From positions 372,001 to 436,000 of the forward strand of contig JADJTE010000002.1 of assembly GCA_016711295.1 (NCBI GenBank): 64,000 nucleotides of DNA, read 5' to 3'. The notes below the pieces were generated by a model. It was given only the letters and a program-made list of their open reading frames with translations, was not told the DNA's origin and did not search any database. Each line of letters opens with the position of its first letter. The stretch's first letter is position 1. Source of the stretch: Sphingobacteriales bacterium. Its GTDB lineage: Bacteria; Bacteroidota; Bacteroidia; Chitinophagales; UBA2359. Below are positions 19,104 to 28,158 of the stretch, piece after piece. The position numbers were made by a program, and so were the translations under genes.

Positions 19104-19367
19104 AGTTTAAAAGACAAACAGTTGAGGGCATCATACTTGAGTTACGTATTGTTCGGCAAGCCGATATCCTGCGCTTGTGATGGTTATAATAGTTGTTGTT
19201 AGCATTGTACCGCATAGCCCAAGTAAAAACGCAAAGCCACCGAAATACCGCGTGTTGCCCCAACTGTTCGTCTGTTTGTTCGTATCGCGTTTTTTTTCTT
19301 TACTAAGTTCGAAATGTAGCTTTCTGATTCGGGCAGCCCTGTAGGTAGCGGGGCTGCTTATTTTTTT
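19104..19367 (+). ncRNA. Candidate non-coding RNA with intrinsic terminator
   Basis: The 564-bp gap between the M28 and permease genes holds a promoter-like element (19068-19100) and, 230 bp later, a strong terminator: GCAGCCC (19333-19339) pairs with GGGCTGC (19351-19357), followed by TTATTTTTTT. Between them CAGTTGAGGGC (19119-19129) can pair with GCCCCAACTG (19257-19266), enclosing a further ACTTG/CAAGT pairing. No plus-strand ORF fits. I see no match to SRP RNA, RNase P RNA or tmRNA signatures; a 6S-like or other RNA is possible. A competing minus-strand reading (19131-19376, 81 residues with one membrane segment, WGNTRYFGGFAFLLGLCGTM) cannot be excluded. Confidence 0.35.
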
Positions 19368-19444
19368 GTGTCTAAGCATTGGTTCAGCCGTTCTGCGCTC
19401 TTGCTCGACGACCGAACCAATGCAATATAGAAAAGGCTGCGTAT

Positions 19445-21190
19445 TTATACTTGTGTTTGTGCTTGTCGCAATTTGCTGTGTGTATAGCCATAGCCAAAAT
19501 AGATAGCCAAACCGATGAGCAGCCATATCGAAAAGCCCAGCCAATTGCTCCAACCCAATTGCGACATCATATACAAGCAACTAAGCAAACCCAATACGGG
19601 TATGAGTGAATAGCGGCGCAAATACGATAAAACGCTCAAAACAGCAAATACGATAAAAAATATGATAATTGGTATAGAATGTAGTCCGTCATTAAATACA
19701 GACCCCAATTTGCCGTAATAAGCCATAGCTGCTATGGTGCCTACGAACAGCAAAGGTATGATAAATTGTGCGTTGATATAGGGTGTTTTGAATTTTGTTT
19801 CGTTTTCGGCGGTGGCGGGCAGTTGCATTCGGTCTAACTGCAATACTCCTGCACAGACCAGCACAAAGGCAAATAGTGTGCCTACGCTACACATATCTAC
19901 TACGAATGACATATCCAGAAATAGTAAAGGAACGCCTACTAACAAACCAGTGACGAGGGTTGCAAATGCAGGGGTTTGGTAGCGCGGGTGAATGCGGGCA
20001 AAAGCAGGCGGCAGTAAGCCGTCGCGGCTCATGCTCATCCAGATACGTGGCTGCCCCAATTGAAAGACCAACATAACGCTTGCCATAGCTACCACCGCGC
20101 TTACAGCAATAACGCCCGATAGCCAGCGCAAACCCTGTATTTTTTCGAATACATAGGCTAAGGGGTCGCCTACATTGAGTTCTTTGTAGCTCACCATGCC
20201 CGTTACAACCAAAGCGATGATGATATATAATATAGTACAAATAACGATAGAGCTAAGAATGCCGCGCGGCAAATCGCGCTGTGGATTTTTGCACTCTTCG
20301 GCGGTGGTCGAAATGGCATCAAAGCCGATATAGGCAAAGAATACCGAACTAATACCCGCCAAAATACCAGCTACGCCATTGGGCATAAACGGCGACCAAT
20401 TGCTCGTATCGACATAAAAAGCACCTACGGCGATGACCAATAGAACGATAGCTAATTTGATGACGACCATTATATTGCTGGCATTGCGCGATTCTTTAAT
20501 GCCGCGATATACTAACCACGTTATCAAGATATTGATGAGCAATGCGGGCGCGTCGAATATCAAACGCAGCGGACCGAGTTGCGGAGCATTAGCCCAAGCC
20601 AAATAGCCACCTACGGCGACTTCGCCTATATCGGGATTAGCGGCAAGGGCTTCTAAGGTATTGCCGCCCGACGATAACGCAGGCATTACGGCATCATAAT
20701 GCCGGTGGGCAGTCCGAAAATCTGTTGTCAGCCATTCGGGTATGTGCCAAGGCGTAGCATGATTGACGAGCGATGTAAAATAATCAGACCACGAAATTGC
20801 CACAACTATATTGCCAATGGCATATTCCATAATCAAAGCCCAACCGATAATCCAAGCGAATAACTCGCCAAATGTGAGGTAAGAATAGGTATAAGCACTG
20901 CCCGAAACAGGTGCTAAGGACGCAAATTCGGCATAGGCAAATGCGGCAAAGCTACATGCAATAGCCGTACCGATAAATAACAAGATGACCGCCGGACCTG
21001 CCGCCGCGCTCGCCTTGCCTATGGTGCTAAAAATGCCTGCCCCTACGATGGCGGCAATACCAAACGCGGTCAAATCCCAAACACCTAAGTGACGTTTTAG
21101 TTTGTGCGGTTCGATGTCGTCGTGTGGGTTGTCGGGTTCGCGCAATACGGCACTAAGCGATTTAGTGCGAAAAAGGTTGGAAAAGTTCAT
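19445..21190 (-). CDS. APC-family cationic amino-acid permease
   Basis: An inner-membrane amino-acid transporter of 581 residues with about 13-14 hydrophobic segments. The start at 21190 (MNFSNLFRTKSLSAVL) fits the CAT subgroup. The first membrane segment carries the APC motif WDLTAFGIAAIVGAGIFSTI; AGPAVILLFIGTAIACSFAA follows, then the conserved FFAYIGFDAISTTAEECKNP (about 290-310) and GQPRIWMSMSRDGLLPPAFA. These match YfnA/CAT-type permeases for basic or branched amino acids; substrate not determinable. Intact frame. It stands alone, with no co-directional neighbour nearby. Confidence 0.88.
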   Translation of the reverse strand: MNFSNLFRTKSLSAVLREPDNPHDDIEPHKLKRHLGVWDLTAFGIAAIVGAGIFSTIGKASAAAGPAVILLFIGTAIACSFAAFAYAEFASLAPVSGSAYTYSYLTFGELFAWIIGWALIMEYAIGNIVVAISWSDYFTSLVNHATPWHIPEWLTTDFRTAHRHYDAVMPALSSGGNTLEALAANPDIGEVAVGGYLAWANAPQLGPLRLIFDAPALLINILITWLVYRGIKESRNASNIMVVIKLAIVLLVIAVGAFYVDTSNWSPFMPNGVAGILAGISSVFFAYIGFDAISTTAEECKNPQRDLPRGILSSIVICTILYIIIALVVTGMVSYKELNVGDPLAYVFEKIQGLRWLSGVIAVSAVVAMASVMLVFQLGQPRIWMSMSRDGLLPPAFARIHPRYQTPAFATLVTGLLVGVPLLFLDMSFVVDMCSVGTLFAFVLVCAGVLQLDRMQLPATAENETKFKTPYINAQFIIPLLFVGTIAAMAYYGKLGSVFNDGLHSIPIIIFFIVFAVLSVLSYLRRYSLIPVLGLLSCLYMMSQLGWSNWLGFSIWLLIGLAIYFGYGYTHSKLRQAQTQV

Positions 21191-21355
21191 GCGATAAATA
21201 AGTGTATAAATGGGTGTTGACAAAAATGTAGGTGGGTATGGGCTAGCATCAGGCAACGAAGCTGAAATAGAGGTATTGCCAAAGGCTTTCGGGCGCACTA
21301 AGCACCAAAATTAGAAAAAAAAGCGCGATGATTTCGATAAACTCAAAAAAAAACC

Positions 21356-21363
21356 TACCTTTG
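21356..21363 (+). promoter_or_regulatory. Bacteroidota -7 promoter element for prs
   Basis: TACCTTTG matches TAnnTTTG and lies 17 bp before the ATG at 21381, so the leader would be very short. Confidence 0.5.
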
Positions 21364-21380
21364 CGCCCCAAAAACACCCC

Positions 21381-22313
21381 ATGTCATCACAAATAAAGTT
21401 GTTCGGAGGGTCGGCATCAAACTATTTAGCCGAAGAAATAGCCCGCTATCACGATATGCCGCTCATCAAAACTACCCTCCACCGGTTTAGTGATGGCGAA
21501 ATGCAGCCCGTTATCCAAGAGTCGGTGCGCGGGCAATATGTGTTTTTTATCCAATCAACATACGCCCCTGCTGACAATACGATGGAGTTATTACTGCTCA
21601 TCGACGCAGCGCGCAGGGCATCGGCAAAATACATCACGGCAGTCATACCCTATTTTGGCTATGCCCGCCAAGACCGAAAAGACCAGCCCCGCGTACCTAT
21701 TTCGGCAAAGTTGATGGCTAATTTGCTCACCACCGCAGGAGCTAACCGCGTTTGTACAATGGATTTACACGCTCCGCAGATACAAGGATTTTTTGATATA
21801 CCCGTTGACCACCTCGATAGCACTGCCATTTTTATACCGTATATAAAAGAATTAAATTTAGAAGCACTTACCTTTGCCGCACCCGACGTAGGCAGCAGCA
21901 AACGAACCCGAGACTATGCCAAGTCGCTTAAAGCCGATATGATTATTTGCGATAAATACCGAGAAAAAGCCAACGAAATAGCAGGCATGAACGTCATCGG
22001 CGATGTAACAGATAAAAATGTAATACTTATAGATGATATTATAGACACTGCTGGAACCCTCTGTGCCGCCGCCCAAGCTATTATGGACAAAGGTGCGAAA
22101 AGCGTTAGGGCTGTTTGCACCCACCCCGTATTGTCGGGCAAAGCCTATGAACGCATAGAAGCATCCTGCCTTACCGAGTTAGTCGTCTGCAATACAATTC
22201 CGACCAAACCCCTTTCTAAAAAAATAAAAGTATTGTCGGTGTCCCAATTATTTGCCACCGCCATCAAACGTGCCTTTGAATACCGCTCTATCAGCTCGCT
22301 GTTTGTGCGATAA
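21381..22313 (+). CDS. prs: Ribose-phosphate pyrophosphokinase
   Basis: Makes PRPP from ribose 5-phosphate and ATP for nucleotide, NAD and amino-acid synthesis. 310 residues with KLFGGSASNYLAEEIARYHD at the start, SDGEMQPVIQESVRG, the ATP-site loop FGYARQDRKDQPRVPISAK, DLHAPQIQGFFDIPVDHL and the PRPP-binding loop VILIDDIIDTAGTLCAAAQA. Complete and intact. It is followed 66 bp later by rplY on the same strand, the common prs-rplY arrangement, so the two may share a transcript. Confidence 0.96.
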   Translation: MSSQIKLFGGSASNYLAEEIARYHDMPLIKTTLHRFSDGEMQPVIQESVRGQYVFFIQSTYAPADNTMELLLLIDAARRASAKYITAVIPYFGYARQDRKDQPRVPISAKLMANLLTTAGANRVCTMDLHAPQIQGFFDIPVDHLDSTAIFIPYIKELNLEALTFAAPDVGSSKRTRDYAKSLKADMIICDKYREKANEIAGMNVIGDVTDKNVILIDDIIDTAGTLCAAAQAIMDKGAKSVRAVCTHPVLSGKAYERIEASCLTELVVCNTIPTKPLSKKIKVLSVSQLFATAIKRAFEYRSISSLFVR

Positions 22314-22379
22314 TTAAACATTAGGACATCTATATCGCGATTTTCAAATAAAAAAATAACCATACACAAGAGATATACC

Positions 22380-22987
22380 ATGAAAACGGTTGTTATCGAA
22401 GCCCAAAGCCGCGATGCAGTGGGCAAAAAAAATGCGGCAAACCTGCGCCGCAACGGACATGTACCCTGCGTACTGTACGGCGAGAAACAAGAATGCGTCC
22501 ATTTTCACGCACACCAAAAGGCGTTTAAAAGCATCATTACATCGCCCGACTTTGTAGCAGCAGAAGTGCAAGTAGATGGAAAATCGTATAATGCGTTTTT
22601 GAAACAAGCGCAATACAGCCCCATCACCGACGAACTGCAACATGCCGATTTCCAATTGCTGCAAGAAAATCACCCCGTTATCATCGAATTGCCCTTGAAA
22701 CTGCACGGTTTAGCGGTGGGCGTTCAGGCGGGCGGTAAATTGCTCCAAAAATGCGCCGCTTGCGCGTGAAGGCTATGCCCGATAAACTGATTTCGGAAAT
22801 CATCGTTGATGTGACCAAATTGGAAGTAGGCAAATCAATCCGCGTTCGCGATTTGAACCTCGACGGTATCGAAGCCCTAGTGCCCGCTGCTACGCCCATC
22901 GCCTCTGTCGAAATTACCCGCGCCTTGCGTGCTGCTGCTGCCGCTGCTGCCGCTGCCGCCGCATCAGCAGGTAAAAAGAAAAAATAA
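22380..22987 (+). pseudogene. rplY: 50S ribosomal protein bL25 (CTC form), one frameshift
   Basis: Binds 5S rRNA. The first piece (22380 to about 22755) has KNAANLRRNGHVPCVLYGEK, FKSIITSPDFVAAEVQVDGK and ADFQLLQENHPVIIELPLKL. It breaks in a run of five A at about 22746; one more A joins it to MRRLRVKAMPDKLISEIIVD and LEVGKSIRVRDLNLDGIEAL. The repaired protein has about 203 residues, typical of the long CTC-type bL25. The C-terminus is a poly-Ala stretch followed by GKKKK. The break is a homopolymer indel of the sort expected from sequencing error, not loss of the gene. Confidence 0.92.
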
Positions 22988-23039
22988 GCCTGCAACGCTT
23001 GGTTTTCGACAAGCCGCATAAATAGATGATTCTCATTCT

Positions 23040-23144
23040 GTAACTATTTAGCCTTGTAGGGGGAACTAATCGAATATGCAGCGATGTCAGGCATTATTAG
23101 ATAAGTATTGCTCATTACCCCATACCCTAACCCTAAATAGTTAC
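23040..23144 (+). repeat. Short MITE-like element, copy D (105 bp, internally deleted)
   Basis: GTAACTATTTAGCCTTGTAG to CCCTAAATAGTTAC, lacking about 17 bp of the consensus after GGGGGAA. Flanked by a perfect 8-bp duplication CTCATTCT at 23032-23039 and 23145-23152. It separates rplY from its apparent terminator. Confidence 0.87.
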
Positions 23145-23278
23145 CTCATTCTTTTGTTAGCAACGCTTTATAGGTGCAGCCAATAAGCAGTCTCCAAGAC
23201 GGATATGCCTACTTTTTGATTGCTACGCGGCGTAGAAAAATACAAAGATTGCGAATCTCTGCCCAACCATACCATACA

Positions 23279-23315
23279 AAACCTATAAGGTTCGCACCGA
23301 CCTTATAGGCTTTTT
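23279..23315 (+). terminator. Hairpin terminator downstream of rplY
   Basis: CCTATAAGG (23282-23290) pairs perfectly with CCTTATAGG (23301-23309) around a 10-nt loop, followed by CTTTTTG. It lies about 290 bp after rplY; the inserted MITE-like element explains part of that distance. Confidence 0.7.
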
Positions 23316-23410
23316 GTGTTTGTGGAATAGAAAAATAGCTATTACTGACCGACAACTCGATTTTAAGCAGTCAAATTTTACGCTCAAATGCCAAATCCAA
23401 CGAACGCACT

Positions 23411-24316
23411 ATGAACAAAACCACCAAAAAAAAGGAAATCGGCGCAGGTATCCGTGCGCTCTTGGGCGATATTAGCATCGACAATACACCCACCGCACTT
23501 GCCGAACGCCAACAACTTGCCAACCACATCAGCGAAATTCCTATTGCCGATGTAGAAGTGAACCCTTTTCAGCCGCGCGTCGAATTTGACGAAGAACGAC
23601 TGCAAGAACTCGCCGAATCGATACGCATACATGGCGTGATACAACCCATCACCGTGCGTACGCTTGCACCCAATACTTACCAACTCATAGCGGGCGAACG
23701 ACGACTAAGAGCCGCCAAAATAGCGGGATTAACTACCATACCCGCCTACCAACGACAAGCAGACGACCAAGCCATGCTCGAAATCGCGCTCATAGAAAAT
23801 ATACAGCGCGAAGACCTCAACCCCATGGAAATTGCCCAAAATTACCAGCGCCTCATCGAAGAATGTACGATTACGCACGATGATTTAGGCAAACGATTGG
23901 GCAAAAACCGCTCAACCGTGACTAATTACCTGCGACTGCTCAAACTGCCACCCGACCTCCAAGTTGCCCTGCGCAACCAAACGCTTTCGATGGGGCATGC
24001 CCGCGCCATTGCAGGATTAGATAAAGTAGAGCAACAATTGGCCGTCTATAAACTCATCATTGACAAAGCCCTATCGGTCAGGCAAACCGAAGAACTGACC
24101 CGACAAATGGCTAATGCCAGCACCAACGATAAACCCAACAAAACGATGGAGGTACTTAAATTGCCTATCCATTTTAGAAAAATACAAGAAGAACTGCAAT
24201 CGCATTTCGGGGCACAAGTGCAGCTAAAACGAAATAGCAAGGGCAAGGGCGAAGTGGTGATACCTTTTGCGTCTGACAACGACCTCAACCGCCTGCTAAA
24301 CCTCCTCCAACCATAG
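23411..24316 (+). CDS. parB: Chromosome-partitioning protein ParB
   Basis: CTP-dependent clamp that loads at parS sites and works with ParA in chromosome segregation. 301 residues with NPFQPRVEFDEERLQELAES, the CTP-binding box IAGERRLRAAKIAG, LIENIQREDLNPMEIAQNYQ and the helix-turn-helix LGKRLGKNRSTVTNYLRLLK. The C-terminal dimerisation region (LKLPIHFRKIQEELQSHFGA) is intact. No parA precedes it here and no parS consensus (TGTTTCACGTGAAACA) was seen in the window. It is followed 42 bp later by a DUF5683 gene, the standard Bacteroidota neighbour. Confidence 0.95.
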   Translation: MNKTTKKKEIGAGIRALLGDISIDNTPTALAERQQLANHISEIPIADVEVNPFQPRVEFDEERLQELAESIRIHGVIQPITVRTLAPNTYQLIAGERRLRAAKIAGLTTIPAYQRQADDQAMLEIALIENIQREDLNPMEIAQNYQRLIEECTITHDDLGKRLGKNRSTVTNYLRLLKLPPDLQVALRNQTLSMGHARAIAGLDKVEQQLAVYKLIIDKALSVRQTEELTRQMANASTNDKPNKTMEVLKLPIHFRKIQEELQSHFGAQVQLKRNSKGKGEVVIPFASDNDLNRLLNLLQP

Positions 24317-24357
24317 CCGAAGTTAAACCCAAGAAATACAGCCTACCCACTCTGCCT

Positions 24358-25479
24358 ATGCCTTATCTACCTTTCTGCCGAGCTATGTTGGGTACGCATA
24401 TAATAGCTATATGCGCAGTGGTGTTGTGGGGCTTTGGCTCGCTACTATATGCACAAAAAACGCTGCCCGCTGGCGTAGCTACTGATACTGTGCTTAGAAC
24501 CCAACCCGAAAGTTGGCCACTGATGCCCACTACTTTGTCTCGCGATACAATAACCGAACAAGCCGATACCTTATTGCTCCCGACACAAGCCGCTCAAACC
24601 ACTACTGCCCCCGATACCACACAACCCAAGCAACGATATAGCCCCAAAAAAGCACTGAGGTGGTCGCTGCTACCTGGCGGAGGACAAATCTATAACCAAC
24701 AATACTGGAAAGCACCCTTGATAATAGGCGCATTTAGTGGAGCTTTGACCATGACTATTAAGCGCAAACTCGACTATAACCACTATTATCAACAATATAC
24801 CGCCGAACTGACCAACCTAGGAATAGGGCTACCCGCTACTCTTACAAGCGAAGAATTGGCAGACTTGCGCGGCAAGAAACAACGCGCCTTGCGCGATTAT
24901 AATCATTGGCGGGTAGCAACGGCAGTAGTGTATGGGGTAAACCTGCTCGATGCTTTTGCAAGTGCCTATGTGCGCAACGACCGTAAAGCCCATTCGCCCG
25001 TAAAGGCAGCCTATTATTCGGCAATATTACCCGGACTGGGGCAAGCCTATAACCGAAAATATTGGAAAATACCCATCGTTTATGGAGGCTTTGCTGCTGC
25101 GGGCTATATCATGTACACCAACGGAAACAATATGCAGCGGGCTACCAAAGAATATTTAGCCCGAACCCGACCCGGATACGGCGATTTAGACCCCGATCTG
25201 GCGATTTATAGCGATAGCCGCTTGCTGCAAATAAGAGGTATCTATAAACGCTATTACGAATTGAGTATCATAGTTGCATCGGTATGGTACATACTCAACA
25301 TCATTGACGCTACGGCTGATGCGCACCTCAACGATTTCGATATTAGCGACGATTTGGGTTGGCAAGTCAAACCTTATTTAGATACAGGCGGAAATACTGC
25401 CCATACTAATACCCTACCTGCCCTATCTAACAATTACCCCATCACCCACAGCGGGCTGACGTTTGTGTGGCAGTTTTAA
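24358..25479 (+). CDS. DUF5683 membrane protein
   Basis: A 373-residue envelope protein. The signal or anchor segment lies at about 10-32 (HIIAICAVVLWGFGSLLYAQ). A Pro/Thr-rich linker follows, then two similar halves characteristic of DUF5683: KKALRWSLLPGGGQIYNQQY and KAAYYSAILPGLGQAYNRKY. Each is followed by a hydrophobic pair (WKAPLIIGAFSGALTMTI, WKIPIVYGGFAAAGYIMYT) and the YNH-type segment. In many Bacteroidota it lies just after parB, as here, which hints at an envelope or division role; no activity is established. Intact frame. Confidence 0.85.
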   Translation: MPYLPFCRAMLGTHIIAICAVVLWGFGSLLYAQKTLPAGVATDTVLRTQPESWPLMPTTLSRDTITEQADTLLLPTQAAQTTTAPDTTQPKQRYSPKKALRWSLLPGGGQIYNQQYWKAPLIIGAFSGALTMTIKRKLDYNHYYQQYTAELTNLGIGLPATLTSEELADLRGKKQRALRDYNHWRVATAVVYGVNLLDAFASAYVRNDRKAHSPVKAAYYSAILPGLGQAYNRKYWKIPIVYGGFAAAGYIMYTNGNNMQRATKEYLARTRPGYGDLDPDLAIYSDSRLLQIRGIYKRYYELSIIVASVWYILNIIDATADAHLNDFDISDDLGWQVKPYLDTGGNTAHTNTLPALSNNYPITHSGLTFVWQF

Positions 25480-25520
25480 CACCTTGCGTTGTAAAATTAA
25501 AAAATTAAGACTCGACATTA

Positions 25521-27174
25521 TTTGGACTTTGGACAGATTTTTTTTAAAAAATCATATAAAAACAAGGCAGAAAGTTGTAAGTTTGATTTATGACAACAAG
25601 CGAACACTTCTGCCTTGGGCTTTTGGGTCTCGGCTGCCATCGCAGTCGCGCCTTAGCCAATTATATAATGGGCTTATCTAGCAGCCCTTCTTTGCGTCAT
25701 CCTGTTGAGATTACGAATAGTCTATTTTGTCATTATACGTACAGTAATTTGACAAAGGTACTACATTTTTTGGGCTTAACAGAGCAAAGAATGTTAAAAC
25801 ACTTATCATCGTATATTCCTGCCAGCCAGACCTTATCTACGGGTTTGCCTTACTATCATCTGAGCCATGATTTTACGACTTCAAACAAGCCTTATTCTCG
25901 TTGCTTGCCCAATCGTTCTTACATAACACGCCCTAATTCTGTGGCGCAAAATCTATGTTTAAGTGCAGGTTATTATATAGCCTCGCTCCATTTGAACAGG
26001 TCTAGTTGCGCCCCGCCCTTATTGCTCAAACGCTTAGATGCCCAAGCGGACAAGAATGAAGTAGTGCTTTCGCAAATAGAAACTGTACTGACGCATAGCG
26101 ACCTTCCGTTTCAGGATATGCTAACACTTTTTACGGCTGATTCGGCTTACGGCAAATCGCGCATCATATCGCCTTTGTATGCTTATGACAATATGATTTG
26201 TATTCTTAGAATGCGTGCGGGTATGAAAGTATGGACGACTTATAAAGGAAAACAAAAAACAAGCGGCGCACCACGCATCTACGACGAAAAATACTACCTT
26301 CGTTTGGAAAACAAGACCCACAAAGATACCAAAAGCGGTATTGAAAGCCTTCAAATAGGCATTGGCACGTTGGAAGCATCGCAAATAGATAGCTATTTGA
26401 TGACAATGAAAAACGGCAGGGAAGTTATTGTAGAGATGAAACGCTGGAACGATGTGCTGATTAGAAGTAAAGGAACGGCTAATATGAAAGACAAGCCGAT
26501 GGATTTATTACACGTAGGTGTTCGCGATAAAGAAAGCGGAGAGCCTGTTTTTGACCGCCCCATGTTTTTGGCTATCACAGGCAAACAGAAAAGCGAGCTT
26601 GCTAGCATTGATGCGCAACAAAGCTATCGAAGGCGATTTAATGTAGAGGGGGCTTATCGGTTTATGAAGCAAAATTTGGCTTTTGAGTCATTACAGTCGC
26701 CCGAAATTAGTCATCAAGATGCTTGGTTACACATTGCGCAACTGTCGTATTGGTTGCTTTATGTGGCATCGAAAGAAATAGCAGAGGTTAAGATTCCTGA
26801 ATGGCAAAAATATTTAAAATGTAACAAGAATGACCCGAAAGACCCTCTCCAGAAACGGCGCATAACGCTATCGCAAGCCCAAAAGTCGGTTGCTACCCTT
26901 TTTTGTACTTTTGATAAAAAACCCTTTCTGCCGCAAAAGTGCAAAAAAGGGAAAGGCAGGGCAGAAGGCACCAAAATGACACCGAGAGACAAGCACCCCA
27001 TTGTCAAAAAATCGAAAAAAGAGGTCTTGAAATGCTAAAAGGCTGTCTTTTAAGCACCCATTGACGAGAAAAACTATACCTATAGGCTTTGAACAAAGGG
27101 CAAAGCCCGATAGACCATTGTGTGAAATCAATACATATACTAAAAAATAAAACAAAATCTGTCCAAAGTCCAAA
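25521..27174 (+). mobile_element. Complete insertion sequence, 1654 bp, with 5-bp target duplication
   Basis: The ends are inverted repeats: TTTGGACTTTGGACAGATTT at 25521-25540 and its complement at 27155-27174, identical over 21 bp. Immediately outside, CATTA occurs on both sides (25516-25520 and 27175-27179), a 5-bp target-site duplication. One transposase gene fills it. Size, single ORF and duplication length are compatible with the IS1380, IS1634 or IS701 groups; I cannot place the family. It lies downstream of the DUF5683 gene and appears recent, since ends, duplication and ORF are all intact. Confidence 0.93.
25590..27038 (+). CDS. DDE transposase of the 25521-27174 insertion sequence
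   Basis: A 482-residue RNase-H-fold transposase. The N-terminal half (residues 1-150) is probably the DNA-binding part. The catalytic Asp lies in TLFTADSAYGKSRIISPLYA (about 183). A beta-strand insertion follows (WTTYKGKQKTSGAPRIYDEK), and the catalytic Glu lies in SYRRRFNVEGAYRFMKQNLA (about 355). A first Asp is less certain (LKRLDAQADKNEV, about 152). The C-terminal tail is very basic (KKGKGRAEGTKM, KHPIVKKSKKE). The frame is intact, unlike many of its neighbours. It could cause further transposition in the genome. Confidence 0.88.
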   Translation: MTTSEHFCLGLLGLGCHRSRALANYIMGLSSSPSLRHPVEITNSLFCHYTYSNLTKVLHFLGLTEQRMLKHLSSYIPASQTLSTGLPYYHLSHDFTTSNKPYSRCLPNRSYITRPNSVAQNLCLSAGYYIASLHLNRSSCAPPLLLKRLDAQADKNEVVLSQIETVLTHSDLPFQDMLTLFTADSAYGKSRIISPLYAYDNMICILRMRAGMKVWTTYKGKQKTSGAPRIYDEKYYLRLENKTHKDTKSGIESLQIGIGTLEASQIDSYLMTMKNGREVIVEMKRWNDVLIRSKGTANMKDKPMDLLHVGVRDKESGEPVFDRPMFLAITGKQKSELASIDAQQSYRRRFNVEGAYRFMKQNLAFESLQSPEISHQDAWLHIAQLSYWLLYVASKEIAEVKIPEWQKYLKCNKNDPKDPLQKRRITLSQAQKSVATLFCTFDKKPFLPQKCKKGKGRAEGTKMTPRDKHPIVKKSKKEVLKC

Positions 27175-27532
27175 CATTATGTTTCGTGACTATTGGTTTG
27201 GTTTTTTAATTTTATTCACTTACCTGACACGAGTTTCATGCCTACGGTATTCTCACGCTTGTGTGCATTAGATGTTACTGATGTAATATGTTTACGTCAT
27301 TTTAAAAATAAAATACATTAAATATTTTTTTATAATTTATTGTAAATTACTGATAATCATTAAATTACATCTTGCATAAATTCCCCCTCTTTGAGGGGGT
27401 TAGGGGGAGTTCTGGAACTAATATCTCAATTGTCTAACGCTATTTCCTAAGCCCTAACGCTTGGAAATGGATACATGATAGGCAAAATTAATACTCAAAA
27501 TTTAAAAATCAGACCACTATTGGTTTGCTTTT
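27175..27532. other. AT-rich intergenic region right of the insertion sequence
   Basis: No gene is seen between the insertion sequence and the long repeat. It contains a G/C-rich inverted repeat CCCCCTCTTTGAGGGGG with a second GGGGG (27383-27407), of the kind often scattered in Bacteroidota intergenic DNA, and a copy of the TGCCTACGG.ATTC motif that also lies inside the long repeat (27239-27252). Confidence 0.4.
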
Positions 27533-27836
27533 GTAACTATTTAGGCGGTGCCAAGCATTTTAGTGCTAAGAAATGGCTTCTCAAAATCCCGCTATGGATA
27601 AAACATCGGTAGCAAAAAAATATCAGCACAAAATACAATCCTACTGTTAAATGCCATACCTACGGCATTCTAAGAATCGTATCTGCCTGATGCTACCAAT
27701 ATAACATGCCTACGGCATTTTAAGAAACGATGAAGGTAATTTCTGTATTTCTCAAATGTAAGGCTAAATCTTCGATTTTTTACTTTCGCAAGAAGTCTAA
27801 TAAATAACTGAGCGACGAAACTGCCTAAATAGTTAC
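27533..27836 (+). repeat. Long MITE-like element, copy 1 (304 bp)
   Basis: GTAACTATTTAGGCGGTGCC to AACTGCCTAAATAGTTAC, with 14-bp inverted termini. It is the inverted counterpart of 52535-52836 and highly similar along its whole length. The flanks TTGCTTTT (27525-27532) and TTGGTTTT (27837-27844) match at 7 of 8 positions. No ORF inside. It shares its outer 12 bp with the short elements. Confidence 0.87.
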
Positions 27837-27956
27837 TTGGTTTTTTAATTTGTAACTATTGTTCTAACAGAAAAGTTTTTAAGACCATTTTAAAAATGTA
27901 AGTAATTGATTATCAGGTAATTATATTAAAAATTAGTGCCTTAATTTTTTTGTCAG

Positions 27957-28078
27957 AACACTATTTAGCCTTGTAGGGAGAATAGCTATTTCTAATCGAA
28001 TATGCAGCGATGTCAGGCATTATCAGATAAGTATTGCTCATTACCCCATACCCAAAACCCTATACCCTAAATAGTTAC
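27957..28078 (+). repeat. Short MITE-like element, copy E
   Basis: AACACTATTTAGCCTTGTAG to CCCTAAATAGTTAC; the left terminus is degraded (GTAAC has become a form of GAACAC) and no clear duplication remains. The core is otherwise near identical to copies A, F and H. It lies 120 bp right of the long copy 1, just before cinA. Confidence 0.82.
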
Positions 28079-28158
28079 AATTTATCTATAAATCGGTAGA
28101 ATAGTAGAAATATTTGCTCGTTATTTATTCCATCATTTACTTCGCAACCTATTTTGAA

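Noticed and set aside
22921..22980. GCT/GCC triplet tract at the end of rplY as a microsatellite of interest
   Set aside because: It encodes the poly-Ala C-terminal tail common in long bL25 proteins; no sign of a regulatory role.
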